Assembly (NCBI GenBank): GCA_030432695.1
Contig: JAUILN010000020.1
Location: 124,001 to 188,000, forward strand
Length of the DNA: 64,000 nt
Source: a bacterium
GTDB taxonomy: Bacteria > Planctomycetota > UBA1135 > UBA2386
Direction of reading: 5' to 3'
Shown: piece after piece, positions 47,100 to 56,718 of the stretch
How the letters are laid out: every line of letters starts with the position of its first letter
How positions within the stretch are numbered: position 1 is the stretch's first letter
Made by a program: the position numbers and the translations under genes
Notes under the pieces: model-generated
What the model saw: the letters and a program-made list of their open reading frames with translations, nothing else
Database searches by the model: none
What the model was told of the DNA's origin: nothing

Positions 47100-48551
47100 A
47101 TGCGTCATCAACTCGTCTCTGCCAGTCTGTTCCTGGGTGTCCTGCTGTCCGGGTGCGGCGCACCGCCGAGTGCTCGGCTGCCGATGGTGGCGGAGATCTA
47201 CCGCGAGGCGGCGCTCGACGAGGTCCGCAACCCGGTGGTGGTGCTCCACGGCATCCTCGGCGCGCGGCTGGAGCAGCCGTCCTCGAACCGCGTGGTCTGG
47301 GGTGCCTTCACCAAGGACGCGATCGATCCGTCGACCCCCGAGGGGGCGCGGGCCCTGGCTCTGCCGCTGGAGCCGGGCGCCATGGACGACGTCGTCGCCC
47401 GTGGTCCGGTCGGCTCGCTCGACGTCGACCTGTTCTTCGGCATCGTCTCGGTCGATGTCTACGCGTCGATCCTGCGCGCGCTCGGCAATGGCGGTTACCG
47501 CGATTCGGTCGTCGACGCGCCCGAGTACGCCGAGGATCACTTCACCTGCCACTCGTTCTTCTACGACTGGCGCCTCGACAACGTCACCAATGCGCAGCGG
47601 CTGGGCGCCTACCTGGAGGAGACCCGCACGCTGGTCGAGTCCGAGGGGCGGGCACGGTTGGCTCGGCTGCGCGCCGAGGGCGACGACGCCGAGGCCGCGC
47701 GCGTCGAGGCCTGGCTCGACCGCGGGATCCGCTTCGACCTCGTCGCGCACTCGATGGGCGGCCTCGTGTCGCGCTACTTCCTCCGCTACGGCACCGCCGA
47801 CCTGCCCGACGAGGGCCCGTTGCCGGACGTGACCTGGGCGGGCAGCGATTTGGTCGACCGGCTGTTCGTCGTCGGCACGCCGCACCTCGGCTCGATGGAC
47901 GCGTTGCAGAACCTGGTGAACGGCTTCGATCCGGGTCCCTTCCTGCCGCGTTACGAGCCGTGTCTGCTCGGCACGTTGCCGTCGCTCTACCAACTGCTGC
48001 CGCGCCCGCGTCACGACCTGGTCCGGGACGAGAACGGCCAGCCGCTGGAGCTCGACTTCCTCGACCCCGAGGTATGGATGGCGAACGGTTGGGGCCTCGC
48101 CGATCCGGATGCGGCCCCCTACCTCGACTGGCTCGGTGTCGATCGACAGACCGCGCTGAGCCACCTGCGCTGGAGCCTCTCCCGAGCGGCCCGCTTCCAC
48201 GCGGCACTCGACCAGCCGGCCGCCCCGCCGCGCACCCAGATCATCGGCTTCGTCGCCGACGCCGAGCCCACCCTGACCCGGGTGCAGATGCGCAGGCGCG
48301 GCGACGGCAGCCTGCGACCGGTGTTCAAGGCTCCCGGGCTGCACGAGCCCGGCGACGGCACCGTCTCGCGCTACAGCGCCACCGCCGACGAGCGCTTCGG
48401 CGAGTCGGTGCGCGCGCGGCTCCGCTCGCCGATCCCCTGGTCGCACGTGACGTTCCTCAGCGACGACCACCTCGGGCTCACCAGGAACCCGCACTTCATC
48501 GACAATCTGCTGTTCGACCTGCTCGAGCGCCCGCTGCCGGGTGACCGGTAG
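47100..48551 (+). CDS. Alpha/beta hydrolase, LCAT/lipase-like lipoprotein
   Basis: MRHQLVSASLFLGVLLSGCGAPPS lipobox; VVVLHGILGARLEQPSS; FFYDWRLDNVTNAQRLGAYLEE; FDLVAHSMGGLVSRYFLRY. Confidence 0.85.
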   Translation: MRHQLVSASLFLGVLLSGCGAPPSARLPMVAEIYREAALDEVRNPVVVLHGILGARLEQPSSNRVVWGAFTKDAIDPSTPEGARALALPLEPGAMDDVVARGPVGSLDVDLFFGIVSVDVYASILRALGNGGYRDSVVDAPEYAEDHFTCHSFFYDWRLDNVTNAQRLGAYLEETRTLVESEGRARLARLRAEGDDAEAARVEAWLDRGIRFDLVAHSMGGLVSRYFLRYGTADLPDEGPLPDVTWAGSDLVDRLFVVGTPHLGSMDALQNLVNGFDPGPFLPRYEPCLLGTLPSLYQLLPRPRHDLVRDENGQPLELDFLDPEVWMANGWGLADPDAAPYLDWLGVDRQTALSHLRWSLSRAARFHAALDQPAAPPRTQIIGFVADAEPTLTRVQMRRRGDGSLRPVFKAPGLHEPGDGTVSRYSATADERFGESVRARLRSPIPWSHVTFLSDDHLGLTRNPHFIDNLLFDLLERPLPGDR

Positions 48552-48579
48552 GCCGGGTGATCGATCGCGCGCGCAGCGC

Positions 48580-50622
48580 TCACCACTTCGGATACTCGAT
48601 GTCGCGCGGCGGCATCGGCGTGCTGCGCGTCGCGCCCGGCTGCAGGTAGTGATCCAGCCAGCGGATGCCGCGCAGCATGTAGTCGTAGCGGTAGACGTTG
48701 CGCGCATTGCCGTGGCCCTCACCCGGGTAACGGATGTAGCGCGTCGGGGTCTCGGTGCTGAACTTCACCGCGCGGTAGAGCATGAACGGCTGGCTCGGGT
48801 GCACCCGCGGGTCGGCGTCGCCACCGCAGAGCAGCAGCGGGGTCTCGCATTGATGGGCCCAGGTCAGAGGGCTGCGGTCGGCCAGGAAGCCGGTCTGCTC
48901 GTGCGGCCACTTCTCCTGGTAGTGCACGTGGTAGAACTCGTAAGGGATGTCGCTCGTCAGCCACTTGGTGCGGATGTCGACGAACGGCACGAAGCTCACC
49001 GCGGCCTTGAAGTGCCTGGTATGCCGCGTCGCCGCCCAGGCCGCGGTGTAGCCACCGTAGCTGCCGCCGATCACGCCGACCCGGTCGGGATCGATCAGAC
49101 CGCGGCCGGCGAAGTGTGCGATCGCGTCGAGGTGGTCGTCGAACTCGCTGCCCATCGGGTCGCCGTGGTCGGCCTTCGCGAAGTCCACGCCGTAGCCGGT
49201 CGAAGCGCGGTAGTTCGGGTACCACACCGTGTAGCCCATGCCGGCCAGAACCTGCCCGGGCTCCGAGTAGCGGGTGATCCACGCATTGGAGTAGTGCGAC
49301 TCCGGGCCGCCGTGGGCGACGATCACCAGCGCGGTCCTGGTTGCGGGTGCGGCATCCACCGGGTGGATCAGCATGCCCTCGATCTCGAGGCCGTCGCGGG
49401 CGTCGAACCGGACCACCTGCTGCCTGCCGAGCTTCACGTCCGACAGCCACGTGTTGTGGTGGGTGAGCTGCTGCCACGAGGCGGTCCGGTCGGCCTTCAC
49501 GAACACCTCGGCCGGGTGGGATGGCGTCGATGCGGCCATCACCCAGCCGTCGTCGCCCAGGCGGTGCAGGTGATCGCCCTGCGGGACGCGCTCGCTCAGC
49601 ACCATCTGCGGCGAGACCGTGCTGCCGTCGGCCGCGCGCGTGACGTCGTTCAGGTCGAACGTCCTCAGCTCGTGGAACACGCCGACGCTGCACAGCGCAT
49701 CGAGCACGTGGTCGCTGCGCCACACCGGCTCGTGGACCATGCCCGCGAAGCCCTCGGTGATCGGGGTGACCTCACGGCTCTGGCGGTCGACGACGAACAG
49801 CGAACCGGCGTGCGGGTCGCGGCGGTCCCAGGCACCGACGAAGGCCAGCTGCGTGCCGTCGGGCGACCACGCCGCGGTGCTCAGCTTGCCGGGATTGTCG
49901 ACCAGGAGGCTCACCTCGCCGGACTCCGGGACGACTTCCCAGATCCGCGTGAACATGTAGTGGTCGTCGGTGAGGTTGCGCGGCGACAGACCTGCGGCGA
50001 TGCGCTCGCCGTCGGGTGACCACACGAACGACTGCACCGTCGAGCCCTGGGTGAGGCGCTTCACCGCCCCGCTCGCGGCATTCCAATGCCAGAGCGAGAT
50101 GTCGCGCCAATCCTCGTCGACCACCTCGACCTCGAAGCCGCGCTCGCGGGCCGCGGCCTGGGCCTCGGGGAACGGGTCCATCCGGGTGAACGCCAAGGCA
50201 CCGCCATCGGGCCGCCATTGGTAGCTGCGCAGCCCGCCGTCGATCGAGGTGATCTGGTCGACCGCGCCACCATTGAGCGAGATCGCGAACACCTGGGTCG
50301 ACGGATCGGCCGAGCTGCGGCCGAGGAAGGTGATGCGTTCGCCGTCGGGGTGCCACGCCAGACCGCCCGCGGTCGGCAGCTCCCGCGGCGCGGTGCTGCC
50401 GTCGACCGGCACCAGCCATGCCGTCGCATTGGAGCCGCCGGCGCCCTCTTCGGAGCTGCGCTGACGACGGACCACGTAGGCGATGTGCGAGCCGTCGGGA
50501 CTCGGCAGGGCCTCGACGACGTGGTCGAGCTGCATCACCTGCTGGGGCGTGAGACCCTGCGCGAGGACGCCGGCCGGAGCCAGTGCGGTGAGCGCGAGGA
50601 CGAGCGGGAAGGTCTTGTGCAT
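48580..50622 (-). CDS. S9 family prolyl oligopeptidase / acylaminoacyl peptidase-like
   Basis: WD-like N-terminal domain; VIVAHGGPESHYSNAWITRY...DRVGVIGGSYGGYTAAWAATRH...CETPLLLCGGDADPRVHPSQPFMLYRAV. Confidence 0.93.
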   Translation of the reverse strand: MHKTFPLVLALTALAPAGVLAQGLTPQQVMQLDHVVEALPSPDGSHIAYVVRRQRSSEEGAGGSNATAWLVPVDGSTAPRELPTAGGLAWHPDGERITFLGRSSADPSTQVFAISLNGGAVDQITSIDGGLRSYQWRPDGGALAFTRMDPFPEAQAAARERGFEVEVVDEDWRDISLWHWNAASGAVKRLTQGSTVQSFVWSPDGERIAAGLSPRNLTDDHYMFTRIWEVVPESGEVSLLVDNPGKLSTAAWSPDGTQLAFVGAWDRRDPHAGSLFVVDRQSREVTPITEGFAGMVHEPVWRSDHVLDALCSVGVFHELRTFDLNDVTRAADGSTVSPQMVLSERVPQGDHLHRLGDDGWVMAASTPSHPAEVFVKADRTASWQQLTHHNTWLSDVKLGRQQVVRFDARDGLEIEGMLIHPVDAAPATRTALVIVAHGGPESHYSNAWITRYSEPGQVLAGMGYTVWYPNYRASTGYGVDFAKADHGDPMGSEFDDHLDAIAHFAGRGLIDPDRVGVIGGSYGGYTAAWAATRHTRHFKAAVSFVPFVDIRTKWLTSDIPYEFYHVHYQEKWPHEQTGFLADRSPLTWAHQCETPLLLCGGDADPRVHPSQPFMLYRAVKFSTETPTRYIRYPGEGHGNARNVYRYDYMLRGIRWLDHYLQPGATRSTPMPPRDIEYPKW

Positions 50623-50662
50623 CGGTGCCGCAACGGTAGCGGCGCGATGCCTGCGATTCCCA

Positions 50663-51259
50663 TCAGGGAGCCCGCCAACAACCGGCGAGGTGGTCGTTCA
50701 CCACGCCCACCGATTGCAGCATCGCGTAGATCGTCGTCGAGCCGACGAAGCGGAAACCGCGTCGCTTCAGCTCCTTCGAGATCCGGTCCGAGAGCGGGGT
50801 CTTCGGCGGCACCTCGCCGAGGCTGCGGAAGCGGTTCACGACCGGTGCGCCGTCGACGAACGACCAGAGCCATGCGGCGAACGGACCTTCCCTCCCGACC
50901 ATGTCGAGGAAGGCCTGCGCGTTGGAGATCGACGACTCGATCTTGGCGCGGTTGCGGACGATGCCGGGGTCACCGAGCAGGCGCTCGACGTCGCGGGCCG
51001 TGAACCGCGCGACCTTCGCGGGGTCGAAGCCGCGGTAGACCTCGCGGTAGCGGGCCCGCTTCTTCAGGATCGTGATCCACGACAGCCCGGCCTGCGCGCC
51101 CTCCAGGATGATCTTCTCGAACAACCGGTGGTCGTCGTGCACCGGCACGCCCCATTCCTCGTCGTGGTAGGCGACGTAGAGCGGGTCGGCGCTCAGCCAG
51201 CCGCAGCGGTGCTTGCCGTCGTCGAAGGCCTTCAGCGACGGTGGACGGGAGATGCCCAT
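50663..51259 (-). CDS. tag: DNA-3-methyladenine glycosylase I
   Basis: HRCGWLSADPLYVAYHDEEWGVPVHDDHRLFEKIILEGAQAGLSWITILKKRARYREVYRGFDPAKVARF. Confidence 0.95.
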   Translation of the reverse strand: MGISRPPSLKAFDDGKHRCGWLSADPLYVAYHDEEWGVPVHDDHRLFEKIILEGAQAGLSWITILKKRARYREVYRGFDPAKVARFTARDVERLLGDPGIVRNRAKIESSISNAQAFLDMVGREGPFAAWLWSFVDGAPVVNRFRSLGEVPPKTPLSDRISKELKRRGFRFVGSTTIYAMLQSVGVVNDHLAGCWRAP

Positions 51260-51272
51260 GGTTGCACCTGCC

Positions 51273-52682
51273 TCAGCCGGCGGTGCCGACCGCGGCTTCG
51301 ACGTCCTTGCGCTCCTTCGGGATGTCCGCTGTCAGCACTTCGGGACCGTCGGCGGTGCACAGCACGTCGTCCTCGATGCGGATGCCGCCGAAGCCGCGCC
51401 CGCCGTTGGCCTTCAGGAAGCGCTCGGCGGCGGCCTGGTCGATGAACGGCGCGAACTGCTCACCGAGCTTCGGGTCGTGGAGGATCGCCGGCACGAAGTA
51501 GATGCCGGGCTCGATCGTGAACACGTGGCCCGCTTCGAGGTCGCGGTCCATCCGTAGGAAGGCGGTGCCGAACTGCGTGCTGCGCTCGCGGCCGTTCGGG
51601 TAGTGCACGCGGTCGCCGAAGCCCTCCATGTCGTGCACGTCGATGCCGATCATGTGGCCGACGCCGTGCGGGAAGAACGCGGCGTGCGCGCCAGCCTCGA
51701 GGATGGCGTCGACCGAGCCCTTCATCACACCCATCTGCACCAGACCGTCGGCGATGATCCGCGCCGAGACCATGTGCACGTCGCGGTAGCGGGCGCCGGG
51801 CCGCGCGGCCTCGATCGAGGCCTTCTCGGCGGCCAGCACGATCTCGTAGACCTCGGCCTGTTCGCAGGAGAAGTTGCCGTCCACAGGCCAGGTGCGGGTC
51901 ACGTCGGCGCAGTAGCCGGTCGGCCGCTCGGCGCCGGCGTCGAGCAGCACCAGGTCGCCCGTGCGCAGCTCGTTGCCGTGGTCGTGGTTGTGCAGCACTT
52001 CGCCGCGCACCGACAGGATGTTCGGATAGGCGCTCACGCAGCCGGCCCGCGCGAAGCAGCCGTCGACGATGCCGTTGAGGTAACCCTCGGTGCCGCCCGG
52101 CTTGGTGTGGGCCATCGCCGCGAGGTGGGCCTCGCGGGTCACCGCGGCGGCGCGGCGCATCTCGGCGAGCTCCTCGGGTTCCTTGCGCACCCGGAGATCG
52201 AAGATCAGATCGACCAGCGCCGGATCGCCGGGCCCCGCGGCCGACTCGAAGTCGAGGTCCTCGCCGGTCAGCTTGCGGGCGCGGGTGGTGGTGGCTTCGT
52301 GGGCGACCGCCAGACTCCGCACCGGCCGGCCCGCCGCCAGGCGCGCGACCGCGTCCTCGAGATCACCGATCGGCAGGATCTCGTCGACGCCCTGGGTCTC
52401 CTGCAGGGCCTCGAAGCCGGGCATCGGGCCGTGCCAGAGCGCGTCGTCGGGCGTGCGCGGCTCGAGGAACAGGCGCACCGTGCCGTCGGCGGGGTCGAAG
52501 AACGCGGCGGCGTTGGGTTCGACGCGGTCGAAGAAGTACAGGAACGACGAGTCGGCGCGGAAGGAGTAGGGATTCGCGGGGTAGTTCCGCGCCCGCCATC
52601 CGCCCGCGAACAGGGCCACCGGGCCGTCCAGACGGCCGAGGAACGCCTCGCGGCGGCGACGATGGAACGCGAGTTCGGGCAT
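51273..52682 (-). CDS. pepP: Xaa-Pro aminopeptidase (M24B)
   Basis: MPELAFHRRRREAFLGRLDGPVALFAGG...YSFRADSSFLYF...LLDAGAERPTGYCADVTRTWPVDG...PHGVGHMIGIDVHDM...VFTIEPGIYF. Confidence 0.94.
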   Translation of the reverse strand: MPELAFHRRRREAFLGRLDGPVALFAGGWRARNYPANPYSFRADSSFLYFFDRVEPNAAAFFDPADGTVRLFLEPRTPDDALWHGPMPGFEALQETQGVDEILPIGDLEDAVARLAAGRPVRSLAVAHEATTTRARKLTGEDLDFESAAGPGDPALVDLIFDLRVRKEPEELAEMRRAAAVTREAHLAAMAHTKPGGTEGYLNGIVDGCFARAGCVSAYPNILSVRGEVLHNHDHGNELRTGDLVLLDAGAERPTGYCADVTRTWPVDGNFSCEQAEVYEIVLAAEKASIEAARPGARYRDVHMVSARIIADGLVQMGVMKGSVDAILEAGAHAAFFPHGVGHMIGIDVHDMEGFGDRVHYPNGRERSTQFGTAFLRMDRDLEAGHVFTIEPGIYFVPAILHDPKLGEQFAPFIDQAAAERFLKANGGRGFGGIRIEDDVLCTADGPEVLTADIPKERKDVEAAVGTAG

Positions 52683-52878
52683 GGCACCGAGCGTAGCCGC
52701 GGCCTCCGTTCCGGCTGACGATTCGTCCGTTACTACCCGCTCGGCGGGACGACTCGCCGGTCGGTGGGCTCGCTCCGGGGCGCAGCAGATAGCATCCGGA
52801 ATCCTGGGGAGGCCCGGAGTTCTCAGGCAAACGACGCGTTTGCCCGCGCTCCCAGCCCGATTCCCCCGACACGTCGCG

Positions 52879-55845
52879 ATGGCACGCCGCAATCTGTTCC
52901 TGGTCGTCTCCCTCCTCGTCATGGTCGGCGTGTTGATCGCCGCGGTGCTCTGGGGGGGGAGTGGAGACATGCCCGATGTGCCGGGCGGTCGGTCGGGAGC
53001 CCAGAGCGACGTCGCGTCTCGGTCCGATCCGTCCGGTGGTCCGGCGCGGGTCGGGTCCTCGGGGACGGGAGAGCAGCTTTCGGACCCCGAGCGTCGCGAG
53101 ATCGATGGCTTGGAGATGCAGGTGGCCGGAGCTGGCGGCGAGGTGGCGCAGGCCGAGATCCGCGGACGACTCGTCGACGCGGAGGGGGCACCTGTCGCCG
53201 ACGCCGCGCTGTCGTTCGAGGGTGGTCTCGACGACGACCGGTTGCTGCCCGGGATGCGGGAGTTCGCAGCCGAGGACCTGACCACGCGCAGCGCTGCCGA
53301 CGGCTCGTTCGCCTTCCAGGTGCCGGCCGACCGGCGCGCGGCGCGGATCACGCTCGCTCGCGCGGCGCACCGACTGTTCGCCGAGTCGCAGGCGCGCTCA
53401 CTGCGCATGGAGCGGGTCGAGGGCGATGTCGACCTGGGCGATCTCGTGACCGGCACGGCGGCGACGGTGATCGGTCGCGTCGTCGACAGCACCGGCAAGC
53501 CGGTCGTCGATGCCAGCGTGCGCGTGCGGCGCTTCGCCGCGTGGCTGGGAGGCGGCGAGGACCACGAGGTGGATGCCGAGGGGCGCTTCGAAGTAAGGGG
53601 TCTCGAGCCCGGCACGCACTGGGTCTCGGTGGCCGCGCGTGGCTTCGTGCCGCCCAACCCCGAGGAAGTCGAGGTCGAGGCGGGTGCCGTCAGCACCGAG
53701 GTGCTGCTCACCGTCACCACCGGCGCCAGCATCGCGGGAACGGTGTACGACGACCAGGGCCGGCCGATCGAGGGTGCCCGCGTCGCGCCGTTCCGCCGTC
53801 GAGAGACCGGGGTTGCGGTGCAGACCGGCTTCGACTCGCTGGAGGCGGTCGCGACCGACCGCAGCGGCTACTTCGTGCTGTCCGGGCTGGAAGGCGACCG
53901 GGTGTCGCTGCGCGCAGCGCGCGAGGGCCACGCGCCGGCCGTGGTCTCCAACGTGCCGGTCGGCACCGGCCACGCCGAGGTGCGGCTCGATCGGCTGGGC
54001 TCGATCGAAGGCTCGCTGGCCGATCCGGCCGGCAATCCGCTGGTCGGCAGCCGCATCCTGGTCCGCTCCGTCGGCGAGATGGTGTTGCCGGGCCCCGATG
54101 CCGCGGCACTGATGCCGGGCACTGTCAGTGCGATCACCGACGAGCAGGGTCACTTCGAGGTCGACGGCGTGCGACCCGGCGATGTGCAGCTCACCGCGGA
54201 GGGCAAGGGGCACCTGCCGATCGAGGGGCGCCCCCTGCAGCTCGCCGCGGGCGGACGGATCGCCAACCTCCGCCTCGTCGCGGAGACTGGAGCCGGCATC
54301 GCCGCGGTGGTCGTGGATCCTTCCGGGGCGCGTCTCGCCGGCGCCGAGGTGACCGTCAGGCCGCAGTCGCGCGAACCGATGCAGGTCGGAAGCAGCAGCA
54401 CTCGAAGCGTGCGTGTTCGCATGGATGCGACCGCGGGCCCCGGCCAGGGACCCGGTGGCCCGCGGCGCGTGATGCGCCTCGACGGCGACGAAGTGCTCGG
54501 CAAAGCGACCACCGGTGCGGACGGCATGGCGCGGATCGGCGGCTTGCCGGCGGGTACGGTCGAGGTGATCGCGACCCATCCCGACTGGGCGGCGCCGCGC
54601 CCGGTAGCGACGATTCTCAATCGCTCTGGGTTCGTGGAGACGATCCTGAGCATGCGGCCGGCGGGCAGTGCGTTGGTCAAGGTCGTCGACAGCAGCGGAG
54701 CGCCGCTGGCGGGGATTCCGATCAGCCTTCGCCCGCTCGCCGGCGAGCCCACCCAGCGGCGGGCCCGCTCCGACGAGCGAGGCTTCGCGCGATTCGAGCC
54801 GCTGCTCGTCGGCGCGTGGGACGCGGTGTTGGAGCTTCCTCCACGGGCGCGGACGCTGGCTCCGGGGATGGCTTTCGCGGTGGCTGGTGACGAAGGCCAG
54901 CCGCTGCAGGAGACGACACGGAAATTCGACGTGATCGCCGGCGAGACCGTCGAGGTGGAGCTGGTTCAGCCCGTGCTCACGCGGATCCACGGCACCGTGA
55001 CCGATGCGTCGGGACCGGTGGAGGGTGCCCGGGTCGAGCTGCGGCAGGCCGACGCTCCGCCCTTCGCTCCATCATGGGAGGCGACCACCGACGGCGCGGG
55101 CGGTTATGCGCTGGACGGCGTACCGAGCGGCACCTACGCGTTGGAGTGGTCCCGGACTGGCGACGCGCTGCCTCATGCGGACACGCTCGACGTCGCGATC
55201 GGAGTGCCCGAGATCCTCCGTGATCTGGTGCTCGGTGGTGGTGGACTTCGCGTGTCGGTAACCAGCGCCGGTGACGGTTCCCCGGTCGTAGGTGCTCGCG
55301 TCACCATCGAACGGCCGGGTACTCCCGGTCGGCCGCGGATGCGTGCGGTGATGATGGTCGCCGATCAGAACTCGGACGGCGCCGCCGCCACCACGCTTAC
55401 CGTGGGGGGCGAGGGTGGCGAGGCGACCACCGACGCGAGCGGGCTCGCGGAACTCTCGGGTATCCCTGCGGGCACATTCGAGCTGGTGGTCCGGCATCCG
55501 GACCATGCGACGGGCCGTCAACCCGATGTTCTCGTGGTCGACGGTCTGGTCAGTGACCAGACCGTGCAGATCCAACCCGCAGGCTCGGTAGCCGGCGCAC
55601 TGTCCGGTTTCGCGGCCGGGTCCCCGGTGCAGGTCGCGATGGTCGAGCTACGGCGGGTCGATGGTGAGGGCGAGCCACGGTCGGAGGTCGTCCAGGGGGC
55701 GAATTACCGCGTGGGTGGGCTGGCGCCCGGCGATTACCTCGCGCGGGCACGGTCACTCCTCGGCGAGAGCGAATTCGGGCCCGAGCAAGCTGTGACCATC
55801 GTCGCCGGAGAGACCGCGACCGCGGATCTCGCCCTGACTCGGTGA
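52879..55845 (+). CDS. Membrane-anchored carboxypeptidase regulatory-like repeat protein
   Basis: MARRNLFLVVSLLVMVGVLIAAVLWGG TM; many repeats (AEIRGRLVDAEGAPVADAALSF, IAGTVYDDQGRPIEGARVAPF, RIHGTVTDASGPVEGARVEL). Confidence 0.87.
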   Translation: MARRNLFLVVSLLVMVGVLIAAVLWGGSGDMPDVPGGRSGAQSDVASRSDPSGGPARVGSSGTGEQLSDPERREIDGLEMQVAGAGGEVAQAEIRGRLVDAEGAPVADAALSFEGGLDDDRLLPGMREFAAEDLTTRSAADGSFAFQVPADRRAARITLARAAHRLFAESQARSLRMERVEGDVDLGDLVTGTAATVIGRVVDSTGKPVVDASVRVRRFAAWLGGGEDHEVDAEGRFEVRGLEPGTHWVSVAARGFVPPNPEEVEVEAGAVSTEVLLTVTTGASIAGTVYDDQGRPIEGARVAPFRRRETGVAVQTGFDSLEAVATDRSGYFVLSGLEGDRVSLRAAREGHAPAVVSNVPVGTGHAEVRLDRLGSIEGSLADPAGNPLVGSRILVRSVGEMVLPGPDAAALMPGTVSAITDEQGHFEVDGVRPGDVQLTAEGKGHLPIEGRPLQLAAGGRIANLRLVAETGAGIAAVVVDPSGARLAGAEVTVRPQSREPMQVGSSSTRSVRVRMDATAGPGQGPGGPRRVMRLDGDEVLGKATTGADGMARIGGLPAGTVEVIATHPDWAAPRPVATILNRSGFVETILSMRPAGSALVKVVDSSGAPLAGIPISLRPLAGEPTQRRARSDERGFARFEPLLVGAWDAVLELPPRARTLAPGMAFAVAGDEGQPLQETTRKFDVIAGETVEVELVQPVLTRIHGTVTDASGPVEGARVELRQADAPPFAPSWEATTDGAGGYALDGVPSGTYALEWSRTGDALPHADTLDVAIGVPEILRDLVLGGGGLRVSVTSAGDGSPVVGARVTIERPGTPGRPRMRAVMMVADQNSDGAAATTLTVGGEGGEATTDASGLAELSGIPAGTFELVVRHPDHATGRQPDVLVVDGLVSDQTVQIQPAGSVAGALSGFAAGSPVQVAMVELRRVDGEGEPRSEVVQGANYRVGGLAPGDYLARARSLLGESEFGPEQAVTIVAGETATADLALTR

Positions 55846-56141
55846 CCCGGACCGAAGTCCTCCCCTGGCTCGATCAGCCCGCATTTTGTTCCGGCGCCTA
55901 CGGCGGACGGCGGAAGTTGTGCTGGCAAGTCGTGAGCTTCTGGGCCACGCCGACTTGCGACAGCTCGTTGGTTCGCTGGCGCGTGTCGATCAGGGCCTGC
56001 CCGAACATTCTCTCCAAATCCAGAAGAATCGGGACGCGATGTTCGTCGTAGCAGCCACTGAAGGAGGGAGAGTGGTGGGCGCAAGCTCGCTACGGGAGAT
56101 GGGAGTTCAGTGACGAGAGACGAGAGAGAGAGAGGGATGTG

Positions 56142-56177
56142 ACGGCTCGCGGCTTCGGCCGCGAGCCGTTGCTTTTT
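56142..56177 (+). terminator. Rho-independent terminator
   Basis: ACGGCTCGCGGC-TTCG-GCCGCGAGCCGT: perfect 12-bp stem with UUCG tetraloop, followed by TGCTTTTTG. Confidence 0.85.
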
Positions 56178-56258
56178 GTACGGGGCGAGTTGCGCCGGAT
56201 GTGGCCAGGAAGCGAGCCTTGGCCTGGCCTTCCCATGTGTCGATTCCGCAGCCCGCCG

Positions 56259-56555
56259 ATGAACCCCGACCGACTCCTGCGCACTCTCGATCGATCGGCA
56301 CCACCGTCGGGGCTGTCCGCGGTGCACGACGCACTATGGCATGACGCACGAGGTGACTGGGACGCAGCCCACGAGATCGTCCAGTCGATGTCGTCCCGAT
56401 CTGCCGCGCATGTGCACGCCTACCTGCATCGAAAGGAGGGCGATCTGCCGAACGCGGACTACTGGTATCGCCGCGCCGGGGTCGAGCGGCCCGACGTGAC
56501 GCTGGAGCAGGAATGGCGCGAGCTGGTGGTCGAACTCGTGGACCCTGGCTCTTAG
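56259..56555 (+). CDS. Conserved small protein of unknown function (98 aa)
   Basis: MNPDRLLRTLDRSAPPSGLSAVHDALWHDARGDWDAAHEIVQSMSSRSAAHVHAYLHRKEGDLPNADYWYRRAG resembles a conserved bacterial family; stop codon TAG lies in the left end of repeat copy 1. Confidence 0.8.
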   Translation: MNPDRLLRTLDRSAPPSGLSAVHDALWHDARGDWDAAHEIVQSMSSRSAAHVHAYLHRKEGDLPNADYWYRRAGVERPDVTLEQEWRELVVELVDPGS

Positions 56556-56718
56556 TGGTCCGTCGCAGAAGTTCGCGTCGGAAGTCCGCCGCCCCAGGAC
56601 GCCGAATCGCCGCGTTGTGCGGCCTCGACGAATCCACCGATTCGCCTGCGGCCGCACGCCTTGCGCTCGGCGCCCCGGAACGGCGACTTTTCCGGCGAAC
56701 TTCTGCGACGGACCACTA
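56553..56718. mobile_element. 166-bp palindromic MITE-like element, copy 1 (perfect 24-bp terminal inverted repeats)
   Basis: Left end TAGTGGTCCGTCGCAGAAGTTCGC (56553-56576); right end GCGAACTTCTGCGACGGACCACTA (56695-56718), exact reverse complements; TA at both ends; no transposase. Confidence 0.88.
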
